This document shows positions 22,809 through 31,030 of a DNA stretch of 33,341 nt, piece after piece. Below the pieces are notes generated by a model, which saw only the letters and a list, made by a program, of their open reading frames with translations, was not told the origin of the DNA and ran no database searches. The first letter of the stretch is position 1. Every line of letters begins with the position of its first letter. The position numbers were made by a program, and so were the translations under genes. The DNA is from an uncultured Eubacteriales bacterium (GTDB lineage: Bacteria; Bacillota; Clostridia; Christensenellales; CAG-138), in assembly GCA_900545265.1 (NCBI GenBank), contig UQYI01000025.1:1-33341 (forward strand), read 5' to 3'.

Positions 22809-23278
22809 GCGCCCCGTCCTTTCTCGTTTTCGTTCAGAAGCTTCTGCAATTCCTCCATAAAGGTATGCGTATCCTTAAATTCCCGGTAAACAGAGGCAAA
22901 GCGCACATAAGCTACCTCATCCACCTGCCGAAGGTACTTCATCACCAGTTCGCCCACCTGCGAAGACGGAATTTCAGAAGCCAGGGTATTGCTGGCCTCC
23001 CGGACGATATCATCTACCATGCGGTTCTGCACATCGGCAGAAATGGGACGCTTGCCGCAGGCCTTTCGGATCACGGCGGCAATCTTTTCCCGTTCCATGG
23101 GCTCTCTCCGTCCATCCCGCTTGACCACCATCATGGGATTTTCTTCAATACGTTCAAAGGTTGTGAACCGTTTACCGCATTTGGTGCATTCCCTCCGGCG
23201 GCGGATGCTTGTTCCATCCTCGCTGGGACGGCTGTCGATGACCTTACTGTCTGTATTCCCGCAATAGCGGCACTTCAT
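22805..23278 (-). CDS. nrdR: Transcriptional repressor NrdR
   Basis: Represses ribonucleotide reductase genes according to ATP/dATP level. The N-terminal zinc ribbon has C3, C6, C31 and C34 (MKCRYCGNTDSKVIDSR ... ECTKCGKRFTTFE). The ATP-cone covers about 46-140 (MVVKRDGRREPMEREKIAAVIRKA). At 157 residues it has the usual length. It overlaps pgeF by 4 bp. An extended -10 promoter lies about 40 bp upstream, and ylmC lies upstream on the same strand. Confidence 0.97.
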   Translation of the reverse strand: MKCRYCGNTDSKVIDSRPSEDGTSIRRRRECTKCGKRFTTFERIEENPMMVVKRDGRREPMEREKIAAVIRKACGKRPISADVQNRMVDDIVREASNTLASEIPSSQVGELVMKYLRQVDEVAYVRFASVYREFKDTHTFMEELQKLLNENEKGRGA

Positions 23279-23318
23279 ATATGTTTATTCCCCCTGAACG
23301 CAATTTCTAATTAGATTA

Positions 23319-23327
23319 GTATAGCAT
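23319..23327 (-). promoter_or_regulatory. Extended -10 promoter for nrdR
   Basis: On the minus strand TG-C-TATACT (23327-23319) forms an extended -10 with no good -35. It lies just after the ylmC stop codon and about 40 nt before the nrdR ATG. Confidence 0.4.
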
Positions 23328-23329
23328 AC

Positions 23330-23608
23330 TCAGGGACAAAGCTCCACCAAAATAACATCCTCGCCAAATTTTTTTATCCGGGCAAACGGGATGCACAGTC
23401 CTTCCCTGTTTCGCAGCAGTCCCAATCCCCTGCGTTCTCCCGGTACCATGAGTCCCATCACCGTCCCTGTGCAGAGATCTATCTCCAGATCACTGACCTG
23501 CCCTAACCTGGCCCCGTCCTGAATATTGATGACCTCCCGGCAGCGAAGTTCTGAAAATGTTGTTCGATTGCCTATGACATTACCGATTTTCTCCCCGTCC
23601 TTATGCAT
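23330..23608 (-). CDS. YlmC/YmxH-family PRC-barrel sporulation protein
   Basis: A 92-residue PRC-barrel protein of the YlmC/YmxH family, common in spore-forming Firmicutes. Diagnostic segments are FSELRCREVINIQDGARLGQVSDLEID (about 18-44), GLMVPGE, and IPFARIKKFGEDVILVEL. The role is not established. Two ATGs are available. The second (23608) is preferred because the AAGGAGG site ends 8 nt before it but only 2 nt before the first (23614). The N-terminus is about 16 residues longer than in YlmC of Bacillus. It is divergent from the phosphodiester glycosidase gene. Confidence 0.85.
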   Translation of the reverse strand: MHKDGEKIGNVIGNRTTFSELRCREVINIQDGARLGQVSDLEIDLCTGTVMGLMVPGERRGLGLLRNREGLCIPFARIKKFGEDVILVELCP

Positions 23609-23663
23609 GACCATGTCCTCCTTTTTCTTCCTCCTTTTACCTTATTCCCCAGCCGTCGCCATA

Positions 23664-23697
23664 ATACCTTGACGGTATGGTTTCATTGCGATAGAAT
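23664..23697 (+). promoter_or_regulatory. Promoter of the NAGPA-type gene with overlapping palindrome
   Basis: TTGACG (23669-23674), a 17-bp spacer and TAGAAT (23692-23697). The palindrome ATACC-N5-GGTAT (23664-23678) encloses the -35 and could be an operator. The leader to 23771 would be about 65 nt. Confidence 0.65.
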
Positions 23698-23770
23698 CTT
23701 TGTATGGAGTGTATATTCTATCTTACTCTTGCTCCAAATTCTCTATTCAGTAAAGGAGAATCCCCCGCAC

Positions 23771-24802
23771 ATGTTACATAGACAGTTGGCAGGACTTATA
23801 TGCAGTGCACTGCTCTTGCTGCCCATTGGATTCAACGGAAAGGACGCACTTCTTCCCTCTCCTACCCCGAAAGTGACTGCTGCAGCCCTTTGGGAAGAAA
23901 CGGGACTTTCATTCAACCCGGAAACGGCCATAGAACCGGAGGATCGCTTCTTTTATGAAGAGGAAGTTGTATTTCAGCAGGAAGAAATCGGTCTATGGAG
24001 TTATAGAAGCCCGGAACTGGCTGTGTTTATACGCCGACACAAGACAACGGTGCTTTCCGAAAACGGACGTCCTTATCCCCAGGTAAGCCTGTTCGCACAT
24101 ATCTATATGCGTCAGTTCAACAGCTACCACTCCGGTTTTGCCACGGAAGCAAAAGATGGCATCTCTCTGGCTCCCGCCTGGCAAATTGCTCGGAAGAACA
24201 AAGCCGTACTGGCCATCACCGGTGACAATATAACCCAGCAGGACAAGGAACGCAAAGGCGTTATTCTTCGGCAGGGTCGTGTATATCTGGATGGAAAAGC
24301 GGCTTCCTTCTGTGCCTTGAAGGACGATTTGACCATGGAGATTTTTAACGGTGGCGAGCGCAATGCGGAAGAATTACTGGAGGAGGGCATTCGGGAAACG
24401 GTAAGCTTCGGTCCATGGCTGGTTCGGGATGGAAAAGGCAACGATCAGGTACAGCTTTCCCCCGTAAACCGGGTGAACCCCCGTGTAGGCCTTGGCATGA
24501 TTGCTCCCGGACACTTTCTTGCCATTGTCTGTGATGGTCGCCAGAGCAACTACAGCTATGGACTAACTCTGGAGCAATTCAGGGATCTGTTTTTGGAGGC
24601 AGGCTGTGTGCAGGCTTACAATATGGATGGAGGGTGTTCCACAGGCATGCTCTTTATGGGTGAACACCTCAACCGTCATGATGGCAGCGCCGGCAGTGCC
24701 GATTATCAGCGCCGATGGCCCGATGCCCTGCTGTGGGGCTACTCCTCTCTGGTCCCCGGAGTAGAAGACCCGCTTCTTCATAATGGAAACCAGGAACGCT
24801 GA
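23771..24802 (+). CDS. Secreted NAGPA-type phosphodiester glycosidase
   Basis: A 343-residue protein with an N-terminal signal/anchor segment (about 4-22, LAGLICSALLLLPIGF). The C-terminal phosphodiester glycosidase (NAGPA, PF09992) domain spans about 125-335. Typical elements are AITGDNI, VSFGPWLVRDGK, NPRVGLGMIAPGHFLAIVCDGR and the hallmark YNMDGGCSTGMLFMG. The family cleaves the sugar-phosphodiester bond, as in the mammalian GlcNAc-1-phosphodiester uncovering enzyme; in bacteria an exopolysaccharide or wall-polymer substrate is likely. The ATG at 23771 is used because AAAGGAGA precedes it and the promoter starts the transcript near 23704. The PIG-L-like gene follows after 16 bp, suggesting joint action on a glycan. 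Confidence 0.87.
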   Translation: MLHRQLAGLICSALLLLPIGFNGKDALLPSPTPKVTAAALWEETGLSFNPETAIEPEDRFFYEEEVVFQQEEIGLWSYRSPELAVFIRRHKTTVLSENGRPYPQVSLFAHIYMRQFNSYHSGFATEAKDGISLAPAWQIARKNKAVLAITGDNITQQDKERKGVILRQGRVYLDGKAASFCALKDDLTMEIFNGGERNAEELLEEGIRETVSFGPWLVRDGKGNDQVQLSPVNRVNPRVGLGMIAPGHFLAIVCDGRQSNYSYGLTLEQFRDLFLEAGCVQAYNMDGGCSTGMLFMGEHLNRHDGSAGSADYQRRWPDALLWGYSSLVPGVEDPLLHNGNQER

Positions 24803-24818
24803 CTGAAAAGGAGATCAT

Positions 24819-26072
24819 ATGCACATCCATAAAAGAAACAGAATTCTATGCCTGCTAATGGGCATCTGTCTGCTTTTTCCTCTTTTAACCATGGGTGAAG
24901 AAAGCAGCCCCTATACTCTCCCGGAGGACAAGACCGAACGGGAAATATTACTGTGTGATAGAGATTACCGAACTTATGTGACCATTCACAGGGGAAATAA
25001 TCTGACCTGCCGGATAGATGCTCCGGGGGAACCTCTGCTGTTGGAATGGCGTGAACTGCCTCAAAGCTATACGCTGGAGCTGCTTGACAAAAAGGGGGAA
25101 ATACTCTCCCGTCAGGAACGCAGCGGCAGTACTTTTCATGAATACCTGCATACGGAGAATGCCGCTGAATTGCGGCTTTCCGGAAGCAATGACCTGAAAA
25201 TTGCAGAATTGCGTACCTTGCAGACAGGGGAAACGATATTTGCTTCTCCTGCAACTCCCTGTGATGCACTGATACTTCTGAGGGAACTGGGAGAAGAATA
25301 TTCTTTGGCCTCCCCTGTGCTGGAGGAACTCCGGCAAAAGGGACTGACCATACAGCTGGTCTATCTGCTTTCCTCTGACAGGGATCGCATGGGGGAGGTT
25401 ATGGAATACCTGTCTGCCCTGGGGATCTTCCGTGAGCCTGTGTTCCTGTCCTTAAAGCAGCCCCAAGCCGATACCCGGGATGCCGCCCAAAACAAGTGGG
25501 CAAATATGCAGCTGAATGTCATACTGTCGTGTGCACCCCGGCTGCTGGTACTCGGCAAGGGTGGTATGTGCGCCTATATCTGGGAGCTGATGCAAAAACA
25601 GGGATCGACACCCGAAAAGGTGTATGCCCTGGATGACTATGGAAGTGTTTTATGCGCCATGGAAGAAACCGCTGTGACTGTATTGAAAGAAGTCTGGACG
25701 CTTCAGCGTTCCCAGCAGTTGTATAAACAGCAGCCAGCCGTTGAAGCGGCGCTTACCCCTTTGATTGGAGAAGGCAGCCTGCTGGATGGAATGGATACAG
25801 CAGACTTTTTGACCTATGCCACTCCTACTCCATTTCCTACAGCTGCCCCTACGCCTTCGCCGACTTACTCTCCCGCCGACACAGAGATTCCTTCCACCGT
25901 GCCCTCTCCTTCCGAGCAGAAAAACCAGGAAGATACCGGCGACACGCCCGGCCTTATGAGTTACCTGTTGCCGGGTGCGCTGATGGCCTTTCTGGCGGTA
26001 GCTTTTGCCGGAGGCAAAGTCGCCAACGGAAAGATCAAACGCCCGCAGCGGCCCAAAAAGAAAACCAACTGA
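24819..26072 (+). CDS. Secreted membrane-anchored PIG-L-like pseudoenzyme
   Basis: A 417-residue exported protein. It has a signal peptide (about 8-25), an N-terminal beta-rich domain (about 40-135, DRDYRTYVTI, LLLEWRELP, FHEYL), a PIG-L-like Rossmann domain (about 145-300), a Pro/Thr/Ser-rich linker (about 333-365) and a C-terminal transmembrane helix (about 379-397) with a basic tail. The order and short matches recall clostridial secreted PIG-L deacetylases. The metal-binding AHPDDE motif is replaced by SPATPCDA (about 143-150), and the HDxxxEYGH-type motif by LGKGGMCAYIWE (about 245-256). No histidine or aspartate metal site remains, so it is probably a binding or structural protein. The assignment rests on pattern recognition, not alignment. 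It is co-transcribed with the glycosidase and has an AAAAGGAGA site. Confidence 0.6.
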   Translation: MHIHKRNRILCLLMGICLLFPLLTMGEESSPYTLPEDKTEREILLCDRDYRTYVTIHRGNNLTCRIDAPGEPLLLEWRELPQSYTLELLDKKGEILSRQERSGSTFHEYLHTENAAELRLSGSNDLKIAELRTLQTGETIFASPATPCDALILLRELGEEYSLASPVLEELRQKGLTIQLVYLLSSDRDRMGEVMEYLSALGIFREPVFLSLKQPQADTRDAAQNKWANMQLNVILSCAPRLLVLGKGGMCAYIWELMQKQGSTPEKVYALDDYGSVLCAMEETAVTVLKEVWTLQRSQQLYKQQPAVEAALTPLIGEGSLLDGMDTADFLTYATPTPFPTAAPTPSPTYSPADTEIPSTVPSPSEQKNQEDTGDTPGLMSYLLPGALMAFLAVAFAGGKVANGKIKRPQRPKKKTN

Positions 26073-26080
26073 TCTACATA

Positions 26081-26112
26081 TAAAAGCGGAAGGCGCAAGC
26101 CTTCCGCTTTTA
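26081..26112. terminator. Bidirectional terminator, PIG-L-like gene and M18 peptidase
   Basis: A perfect 14-bp stem TAAAAGCGGAAGGC/GCCTTCCGCTTTTA with a GCAA tetraloop lies between two convergent genes. The A and T ends serve both strands. Confidence 0.93.
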
Positions 26113-26116
26113 TGTG

Positions 26117-27475
26117 TTACTGATATTGCTCAATAGCTCTGTCCGAAGCAAGGAAAGCCCCATATGCCCGGCTGGCCTCGTATACATCCGTTTTGCTGGC
26201 CAATTCATAGGGAGCATGCATACTCAGCAGAGGGATCCCGCAATCCGCCGTTTCCATGCCATAGGCAGCCGGAAGAGGCGCCATCGTGCCGCCGCCGCCC
26301 AGATCCGTAATGCCGTATTCTCCCGTCTGCCAACACACCCCCGCAGCATCAAACACATCCCGCAGCAGCGCCAGAAACTCTGCATTGGCATCATTGGCAT
26401 CCTTCTTGCCAAAATGCCCTGCATATTTGACCAAAGCAGGCCCACGTCCCAGATGAGCGGTGTTGCCGGGGGCAAAGCACTGCGGATAGTTGGGATCCAT
26501 AGCCAACACCACATCCGCAGAAAGCATTTGGGAATGTTCCAGAGTTTCCTCCCGTGCAAGCGGTCCTTCTTCGCCGGAAAGATGCAGCAGACGGGCCGTC
26601 AGGTTTTCCAGAAAACGGGACTGCATGCCCGTGGCCCCCTGGTTGCCCACCTCTTCCTTATCCAGCAAAAGCAGTCCCGCAGTATGGGCCGGTGTACTCA
26701 ACTGCAGAATTGCCTGCAATCCGGCATATACGCAGCTGCGGTCATCATGCCCGTAAGCGGCGATAAGGCTGCCGTCCAGCCCGGCATCCCGGGCCTTTCC
26801 GGCGGGGACGATCTCCAACTCTGCGCTGAGCAAATCCTCCTCCTCAACATCATATTTTTCTTTCAGAACAGACAGGATCTTTTTTTGCAGTGCCAGACCG
26901 GCCTGTTTCTCTTCCGCGGTCAATGAAGCCGCAACAGGGTTCAGATCCTCTCCGTCGATGCCCTCCCCCATGGGCTCTTTGGCCTGTTTTGCAGAAAGAT
27001 GCTTGGGAAGATCACTTATGTACAGCACAGGTTCTTCTTCTTTCTCGCCCAGAGAAACGGTGATCCTCTCTCCTCCCTTCTTTATAATGACACCATGCAG
27101 GGCCAAAGGCAAAGCCGCCCACTGATACTTTTTTATACCGCCGTAATAATGGGTGCGAAGCATTCCCAGTCCTTCTTTTTCATACAGCGGACAGGGGCGC
27201 AGGTCCAGTCTGGGGGCATCCGTATGAGCGCAAAGCAGACGCATTCCCGTTTTCAGACTCTTCTGACCAATCACGAACAGTGCGGCTGCTTTATTCTTAT
27301 ACAGGGTAAAAACCTTGTCCCCCGGGTGTAATGCCTGCTTCTCTCTCAAAGGCTGAAAGCCTGCTTCTCTAGCCATTTCCACCGCTCTGGATGCCGTTTC
27401 CCGTTCGGTTTTGCATGCATTCAAAAATGTCTTATAGCCCCTGCTGAATACTTCCGCATGGCTGTCCTTTTCCAT
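26117..27475 (-). CDS. M18-family aspartyl-type aminopeptidase
   Basis: A cytoplasmic di-zinc aminopeptidase (M18) of 452 residues that removes N-terminal residues, often acidic, from peptides. Visible metal and catalytic segments: CAHTDAPRLDLRP (H84), AYGHDDRSCVYAGLQAIL, DKEEVGNQGATGMQS (catalytic Glu), VVLAMDPNYP and the C-terminal HAPYELASKTDVYEA. The glycine-rich GGGGTMAP is also typical. The start at 27475 is chosen over an ATG five codons upstream because AAAGGAGA lies directly before it. It lies 116 bp after the GntR gene on the same strand, and a peptide importer lies further upstream, which is consistent with peptide use. Confidence 0.93.
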   Translation of the reverse strand: MEKDSHAEVFSRGYKTFLNACKTERETASRAVEMAREAGFQPLREKQALHPGDKVFTLYKNKAAALFVIGQKSLKTGMRLLCAHTDAPRLDLRPCPLYEKEGLGMLRTHYYGGIKKYQWAALPLALHGVIIKKGGERITVSLGEKEEEPVLYISDLPKHLSAKQAKEPMGEGIDGEDLNPVAASLTAEEKQAGLALQKKILSVLKEKYDVEEEDLLSAELEIVPAGKARDAGLDGSLIAAYGHDDRSCVYAGLQAILQLSTPAHTAGLLLLDKEEVGNQGATGMQSRFLENLTARLLHLSGEEGPLAREETLEHSQMLSADVVLAMDPNYPQCFAPGNTAHLGRGPALVKYAGHFGKKDANDANAEFLALLRDVFDAAGVCWQTGEYGITDLGGGGTMAPLPAAYGMETADCGIPLLSMHAPYELASKTDVYEASRAYGAFLASDRAIEQYQ

Positions 27476-27527
27476 AATATCTCCTTTCATACACAGGAGG
27501 GAGGCGCATCTTTCCCAATTACACAGA

Positions 27528-27552
27528 CCCGAAACGATCGCAGATCGTTGGG
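27528..27552 (-). promoter_or_regulatory. Inverted repeat between GntR and M18 genes
   Basis: AACGATC-GCA-GATCGTT is a perfect 7-bp inverted repeat, extended by CCC/GGG after a small bulge. It lies in the 116-bp gap and has no T-run on the minus strand, so it is more likely an operator or attenuating structure than a terminator. Confidence 0.35.
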
Positions 27553-27591
27553 CTGTATGGAGAAAAGTATGACCTCCCCTATTCCATTTCT

Positions 27592-28326
27592 TTATTCTTT
27601 GTTCAACGCCAGTTCCACTTCAAAACAGTATTTACTGGCTTCATAGGTCAGGATCATGTACTCTATCAGGGTTTCCCTATCGTCGTAGGCCCTGCGCTCT
27701 ATCTGCAATACCGGGCTGCCCGGCGCAATGCCCAGGCTGTGAGCGACCTCTGCAGAAGCGCCTGCCGCCCGGATGATCTGCCTGCCCAAGCCCAGATTCA
27801 TCCCCAGCTTATCCTGATAGATCTGGTAGATAGTGCGTTTTTCTGCCTCTTCTCTGGTGAAAGCCGAAGCGAACCGACCAGGCAGATACATATCCGCATT
27901 GGCCATGGACACTCCTCCCACGCTGACCACCCGCCGGATAAACAGGGGCATATCCCCCAAAGCGCCGGCCGTATCCCGATCCAGCGTCTCCGGAGCGGGC
28001 CGCAATTCGAACACCGGGACGCTCACCTGCTTTTCCATTTGCATGGAGGACATCATGTTGCTGATCCCTGTCAGATCCCGCAGCGGGTCTACCAATGCCG
28101 TCTGGCGAACAAAAGTGCCCTTTCCCTGCAAGATCTCTACTATGCCATCTTTTTCCAGTACCTGTACCGCTTTGCGCACGGTGATCAGGCTGACGCCGAA
28201 GCGTTCGCCCAGCTGGCTATGGGTGCCAATACATCCATGTAAGCCATACTTGCCGGAGAGTATCTCCTTACGCAGTTCGTTGGCAATCTGCGCATACAAT
28301 GGGGTTATCACGTTTTTGTCTACCAT
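27592..28326 (-). CDS. GntR-family (HutC/UTRA) transcriptional regulator
   Basis: A 244-residue repressor-type regulator. The N-terminal winged helix-turn-helix covers about 8-75 (PLYAQIANELRKEILSGKYG, LGERFGVSLITVRKAVQVLEKDGIV, LQGKGTFV). The C-terminal UTRA ligand domain covers about 95-240 (IRRVVSVGG, ADMYLPGRFA, VLQIERRAYDDRETLIEYMILTY). UTRA regulators bind small metabolites such as sugar phosphates or amino acid derivatives. Its position between the transport/creatininase/aminotransferase/MATE genes and the M18 peptidase suggests control of one or both. It has its own strong promoter, and the ATG is preceded by AGGGAGAA. Confidence 0.93.
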   Translation of the reverse strand: MVDKNVITPLYAQIANELRKEILSGKYGLHGCIGTHSQLGERFGVSLITVRKAVQVLEKDGIVEILQGKGTFVRQTALVDPLRDLTGISNMMSSMQMEKQVSVPVFELRPAPETLDRDTAGALGDMPLFIRRVVSVGGVSMANADMYLPGRFASAFTREEAEKRTIYQIYQDKLGMNLGLGRQIIRAAGASAEVAHSLGIAPGSPVLQIERRAYDDRETLIEYMILTYEASKYCFEVELALNKE

Positions 28327-28390
28327 GCTTGGTTCTCCCTTGCCTCCGGGGCAGCAGTATTCGCCGGGATAAGCGGCTTTTCATATGGTA

Positions 28391-28419
28391 AAGATAGCAA
28401 AAACCGGAAAAAATGTCAA
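28391..28419 (-). promoter_or_regulatory. GntR gene promoter overlapping the MATE stop codon
   Basis: On the minus strand TTGACA (28419-28414), a 17-bp spacer and extended -10 TGC-TATCTT (hexamer 28396-28391). The -35 overlaps the last codons of the MATE gene. The leader would be about 60 nt. Confidence 0.7.
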
Positions 28420-29783
28420 ACAGCAGGATCGTTCTTTGCCTGTGCAAGCGCCTTTTTCTTCCAATGTCCGGAAGCATAATAGCAAACGGCCAGCGTAGCT
28501 CCTACTGCCCAGCCTATGGCAAATCCCCCGTACATATACCGGGGCCCAAACTTGTCTGCCAACAGGTACACCACCGGCACCCGGACGAAAATCTGCCCGA
28601 TAACGGCCACCAGCATGGGCACCAGGCTCTGCCCTGCTCCCCGTATCACACTGTTCAGCGAGAATATAACCGAAAGCAGGCTGTAAGCCGGCAATACCCA
28701 ACCCACAAACAGGGCGCCGCATTCTATGGTAGCCATACTGGGAGTGAACACCCCCACCAGTTCAGCCCTGAAAGGATAGATACACAAGATGCCCAATGCA
28801 CACCAACCCAGGCAGCAGCCTACTACCCAGCGGGCAGCGGATCTGACACGTTCCCAGTTTCCTGCACCTACGTTCTGCCCTACCAAAGCCGTAGCAGCGC
28901 TGGATAAGGCCTGTATAGGCAGAAAAACCAGATTATCGATCTTTAATCCCACGGTATACCCGGCTGCATAACTGCGGCCGAAGGTATTCACCTTGCGCAT
29001 GACCGCCATTCCGCCCAAGGAAACAGTAGCCATCTGCAAGCCTGCCGGCAGACCGATACCCAGTACTTTCTTGAGCAGCGTCCTATCAAATTCTCCTTTG
29101 AAAGGGCGTATGGATAAAAAGGGATAGGTACGCCGTATATATATCACGCCGCAGATCCAGGAAACCAGCTGCGCTATGACCGTGGCTATGGCTACTCCCG
29201 CAACGCCAAGGGGAATAAGCGTTACCAGCAGCAGATCCAAAGCCACGTTCACGACCGTAGCCACCGCCAGACACAGCAGCGAGGCCCGGCTGTTACCCAA
29301 CCCCCGAAGGATACCGTCATTAATGTTATACCCTACGGTAGCCACCAGCCCCAAACCCAGGATGCGGATATAGGTGCAGGCCCCGGGAGCGATCTCCATC
29401 TCCACCTGCATCCATTCTACCAGCTTTTCCGCCCCCAGAAAGGCCAGGAGCATTACCGGCAAGGCGGATATGAGGATGGCCCGGTATACCGTATCCACCA
29501 CGGTGCTTACCTGCTCCCGCCGGCCTGCGCCGAAAGCCTGGGCGATGCACACCGTTGCCCCCACGCCCACACCAGAAAACAGGGATACAAACAAATACAT
29601 GACCGAAGCCCCCGCCCCCACGGCGGCCAAAGCTCCGTCCCCTACAAAATTGCCTACAGCCCAGCTGTCTACCATGTTGTAAAACTGCTGCAGGAAGTTC
29701 CCTGCCAGCAGCGGAAGGGCAAAGGCCAGCATGTGCCGTGGAACACTGCCTTGAGTCATATCCCGCAGGGCCCGGCTCTTCAC
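28416..29783 (-). CDS. MATE-family efflux transporter
   Basis: A 455-residue multidrug/toxic-compound exporter with about 12 transmembrane helices in two homologous halves. Family features include the N-terminal MLAFALPLLAGNFLQQFYNMVDSWAVG region (first helices), AVGAGASVMYLF and the mid-protein GLPAGLQMATVSLGG that begins the second half. It probably uses a Na+ or H+ gradient; the substrate is unknown. The GTG start at 29783 overlaps the stop of the class III aminotransferase by 4 bp (GTGA) and has GGAGGA about 7 nt upstream, so it is preferred over a downstream ATG at 29759. Its operon position suggests that it exports a product or by-product of the creatininase/aminotransferase pathway. 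Confidence 0.92.
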   Translation of the reverse strand: MKSRALRDMTQGSVPRHMLAFALPLLAGNFLQQFYNMVDSWAVGNFVGDGALAAVGAGASVMYLFVSLFSGVGVGATVCIAQAFGAGRREQVSTVVDTVYRAILISALPVMLLAFLGAEKLVEWMQVEMEIAPGACTYIRILGLGLVATVGYNINDGILRGLGNSRASLLCLAVATVVNVALDLLLVTLIPLGVAGVAIATVIAQLVSWICGVIYIRRTYPFLSIRPFKGEFDRTLLKKVLGIGLPAGLQMATVSLGGMAVMRKVNTFGRSYAAGYTVGLKIDNLVFLPIQALSSAATALVGQNVGAGNWERVRSAARWVVGCCLGWCALGILCIYPFRAELVGVFTPSMATIECGALFVGWVLPAYSLLSVIFSLNSVIRGAGQSLVPMLVAVIGQIFVRVPVVYLLADKFGPRYMYGGFAIGWAVGATLAVCYYASGHWKKKALAQAKNDPAV

Positions 29784-31018
29784 AGCGTATCCTCCATGGA
29801 TACGGCCTCTTTAAGAGATGTAAGAAATCCTCTCACCTGCTCCTCTGTGATCACATAAGGCGGTTTACAGAAAAGAACGCTTCCCGCGCAGCCGGGCAGA
29901 TACCCCGCTTTCTCCACCCGGGTAGCTACCCGGTGGCAAACTTCCGCAGATATGAATTCTACTGCGGCCATCAAGCCTGCGCCCCGGCATTCCAGAACAC
30001 ATCTGCTGCCGGAAATAGATTCCAGTCCCCTGCAGAGAACATCTCCTACCCTCTTTACATGAGTGAGCAATCCCTCTTCCAGCTGACGAAACACCTCGCA
30101 AGCCGCCGCGCAGGCCAGCGGATCATCTCCTGAGCCACCGGAAAGAGCCGGCAGATCCTCTTTCGAGGGAAGATTCTTTACCAACAGCGCTGCGATATGC
30201 ATTCCGTTGCCCAAGGCCTTGCCCAGCAGGAGCATGTCCGGGTCAAGCCCTTCCTGTTCATACAGATACATGGTTCCTGTACGGCCCATGCCGCTCTGGA
30301 TTTCATCCACAATAAAGAGCATTCCCCGTGCTTTGGTCCACTGCTGCAGTTTTTTCAGGTATCCCTTTGGCGGTTTTGCCACCCCGGCTCCCTGACACAG
30401 CTCCACGATCAGTGCTGCACCGGATTGAGCCGAGCCGAAACGGTAAATGTCATCAGCCTGCTCAAGGCACCTGTCTCCCCATTCTTCCCGACTCACTCCC
30501 TGGGGCCGCCGGGCACAGCAGGGATAGGGCAGCAGCACCACTCCGGGAGCCAGAGCCCCGCAGCCTGCCTTTCTTTTGGGCAGGCCGGACATGGATGCAC
30601 TCAGGTATGTTCGTCCATGGATGCTGTTGAAAAAGGAAAAAATCTCCTCTTTTCCTGTCATTTTTCGAGCCAGGCGCACTGCCCATTCCGCAGCCTCGGA
30701 ACCGGACGAAGTAAAGAAAGCACCTTGAAAACTCCCCCCTGTGGTATCATAAAGATACTGCAGCAGTCTTTTTTTGGAGCCGGAGCGTCCATCTTTGGGG
30801 GCGGTAAAGCCCGTCACAGCCTGTTCCATAGCCTGAATAAAGGCGGTATTTTGCTGCCCCAGCACCACCCGCATTTCGTTAAGATCCACCATTGTCTCCC
30901 CGTTCTCCATGGTCAGCAGTGCACCGCTGCCGCTTACGGCATGGTGTCCATGCCCCATGGAAAGGGGAGACAGAAGATCAAAGGCTTCTATATTTTCCTG
31001 CATTGTATGCAAACCCAT
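29780..31018 (-). CDS. Class III PLP-dependent aminotransferase
   Basis: A 412-residue fold-type I omega-aminotransferase (GabT/ArgD/BioA-like). Evidence: TSSGSEAAEWAVRLAR (phosphate-binding loop, about 103-118), FNSIHGRTYLSAS (about 130-142), FIVDEIQSGMGRTG with D238, and the Schiff-base lysine K267 in LLLGKALGNG. Such enzymes act on terminal or beta-amino groups; the substrate is not readable here. The ATG at 31018 has AAGGA about 9 nt upstream. It follows the creatininase-family gene after 12 bp and overlaps the MATE gene by 4 bp, so the three are likely one pathway. Confidence 0.9.
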   Translation of the reverse strand: MGLHTMQENIEAFDLLSPLSMGHGHHAVSGSGALLTMENGETMVDLNEMRVVLGQQNTAFIQAMEQAVTGFTAPKDGRSGSKKRLLQYLYDTTGGSFQGAFFTSSGSEAAEWAVRLARKMTGKEEIFSFFNSIHGRTYLSASMSGLPKRKAGCGALAPGVVLLPYPCCARRPQGVSREEWGDRCLEQADDIYRFGSAQSGAALIVELCQGAGVAKPPKGYLKKLQQWTKARGMLFIVDEIQSGMGRTGTMYLYEQEGLDPDMLLLGKALGNGMHIAALLVKNLPSKEDLPALSGGSGDDPLACAAACEVFRQLEEGLLTHVKRVGDVLCRGLESISGSRCVLECRGAGLMAAVEFISAEVCHRVATRVEKAGYLPGCAGSVLFCKPPYVITEEQVRGFLTSLKEAVSMEDTL

Positions 31019-31030
31019 CCTTCTTTTTCC

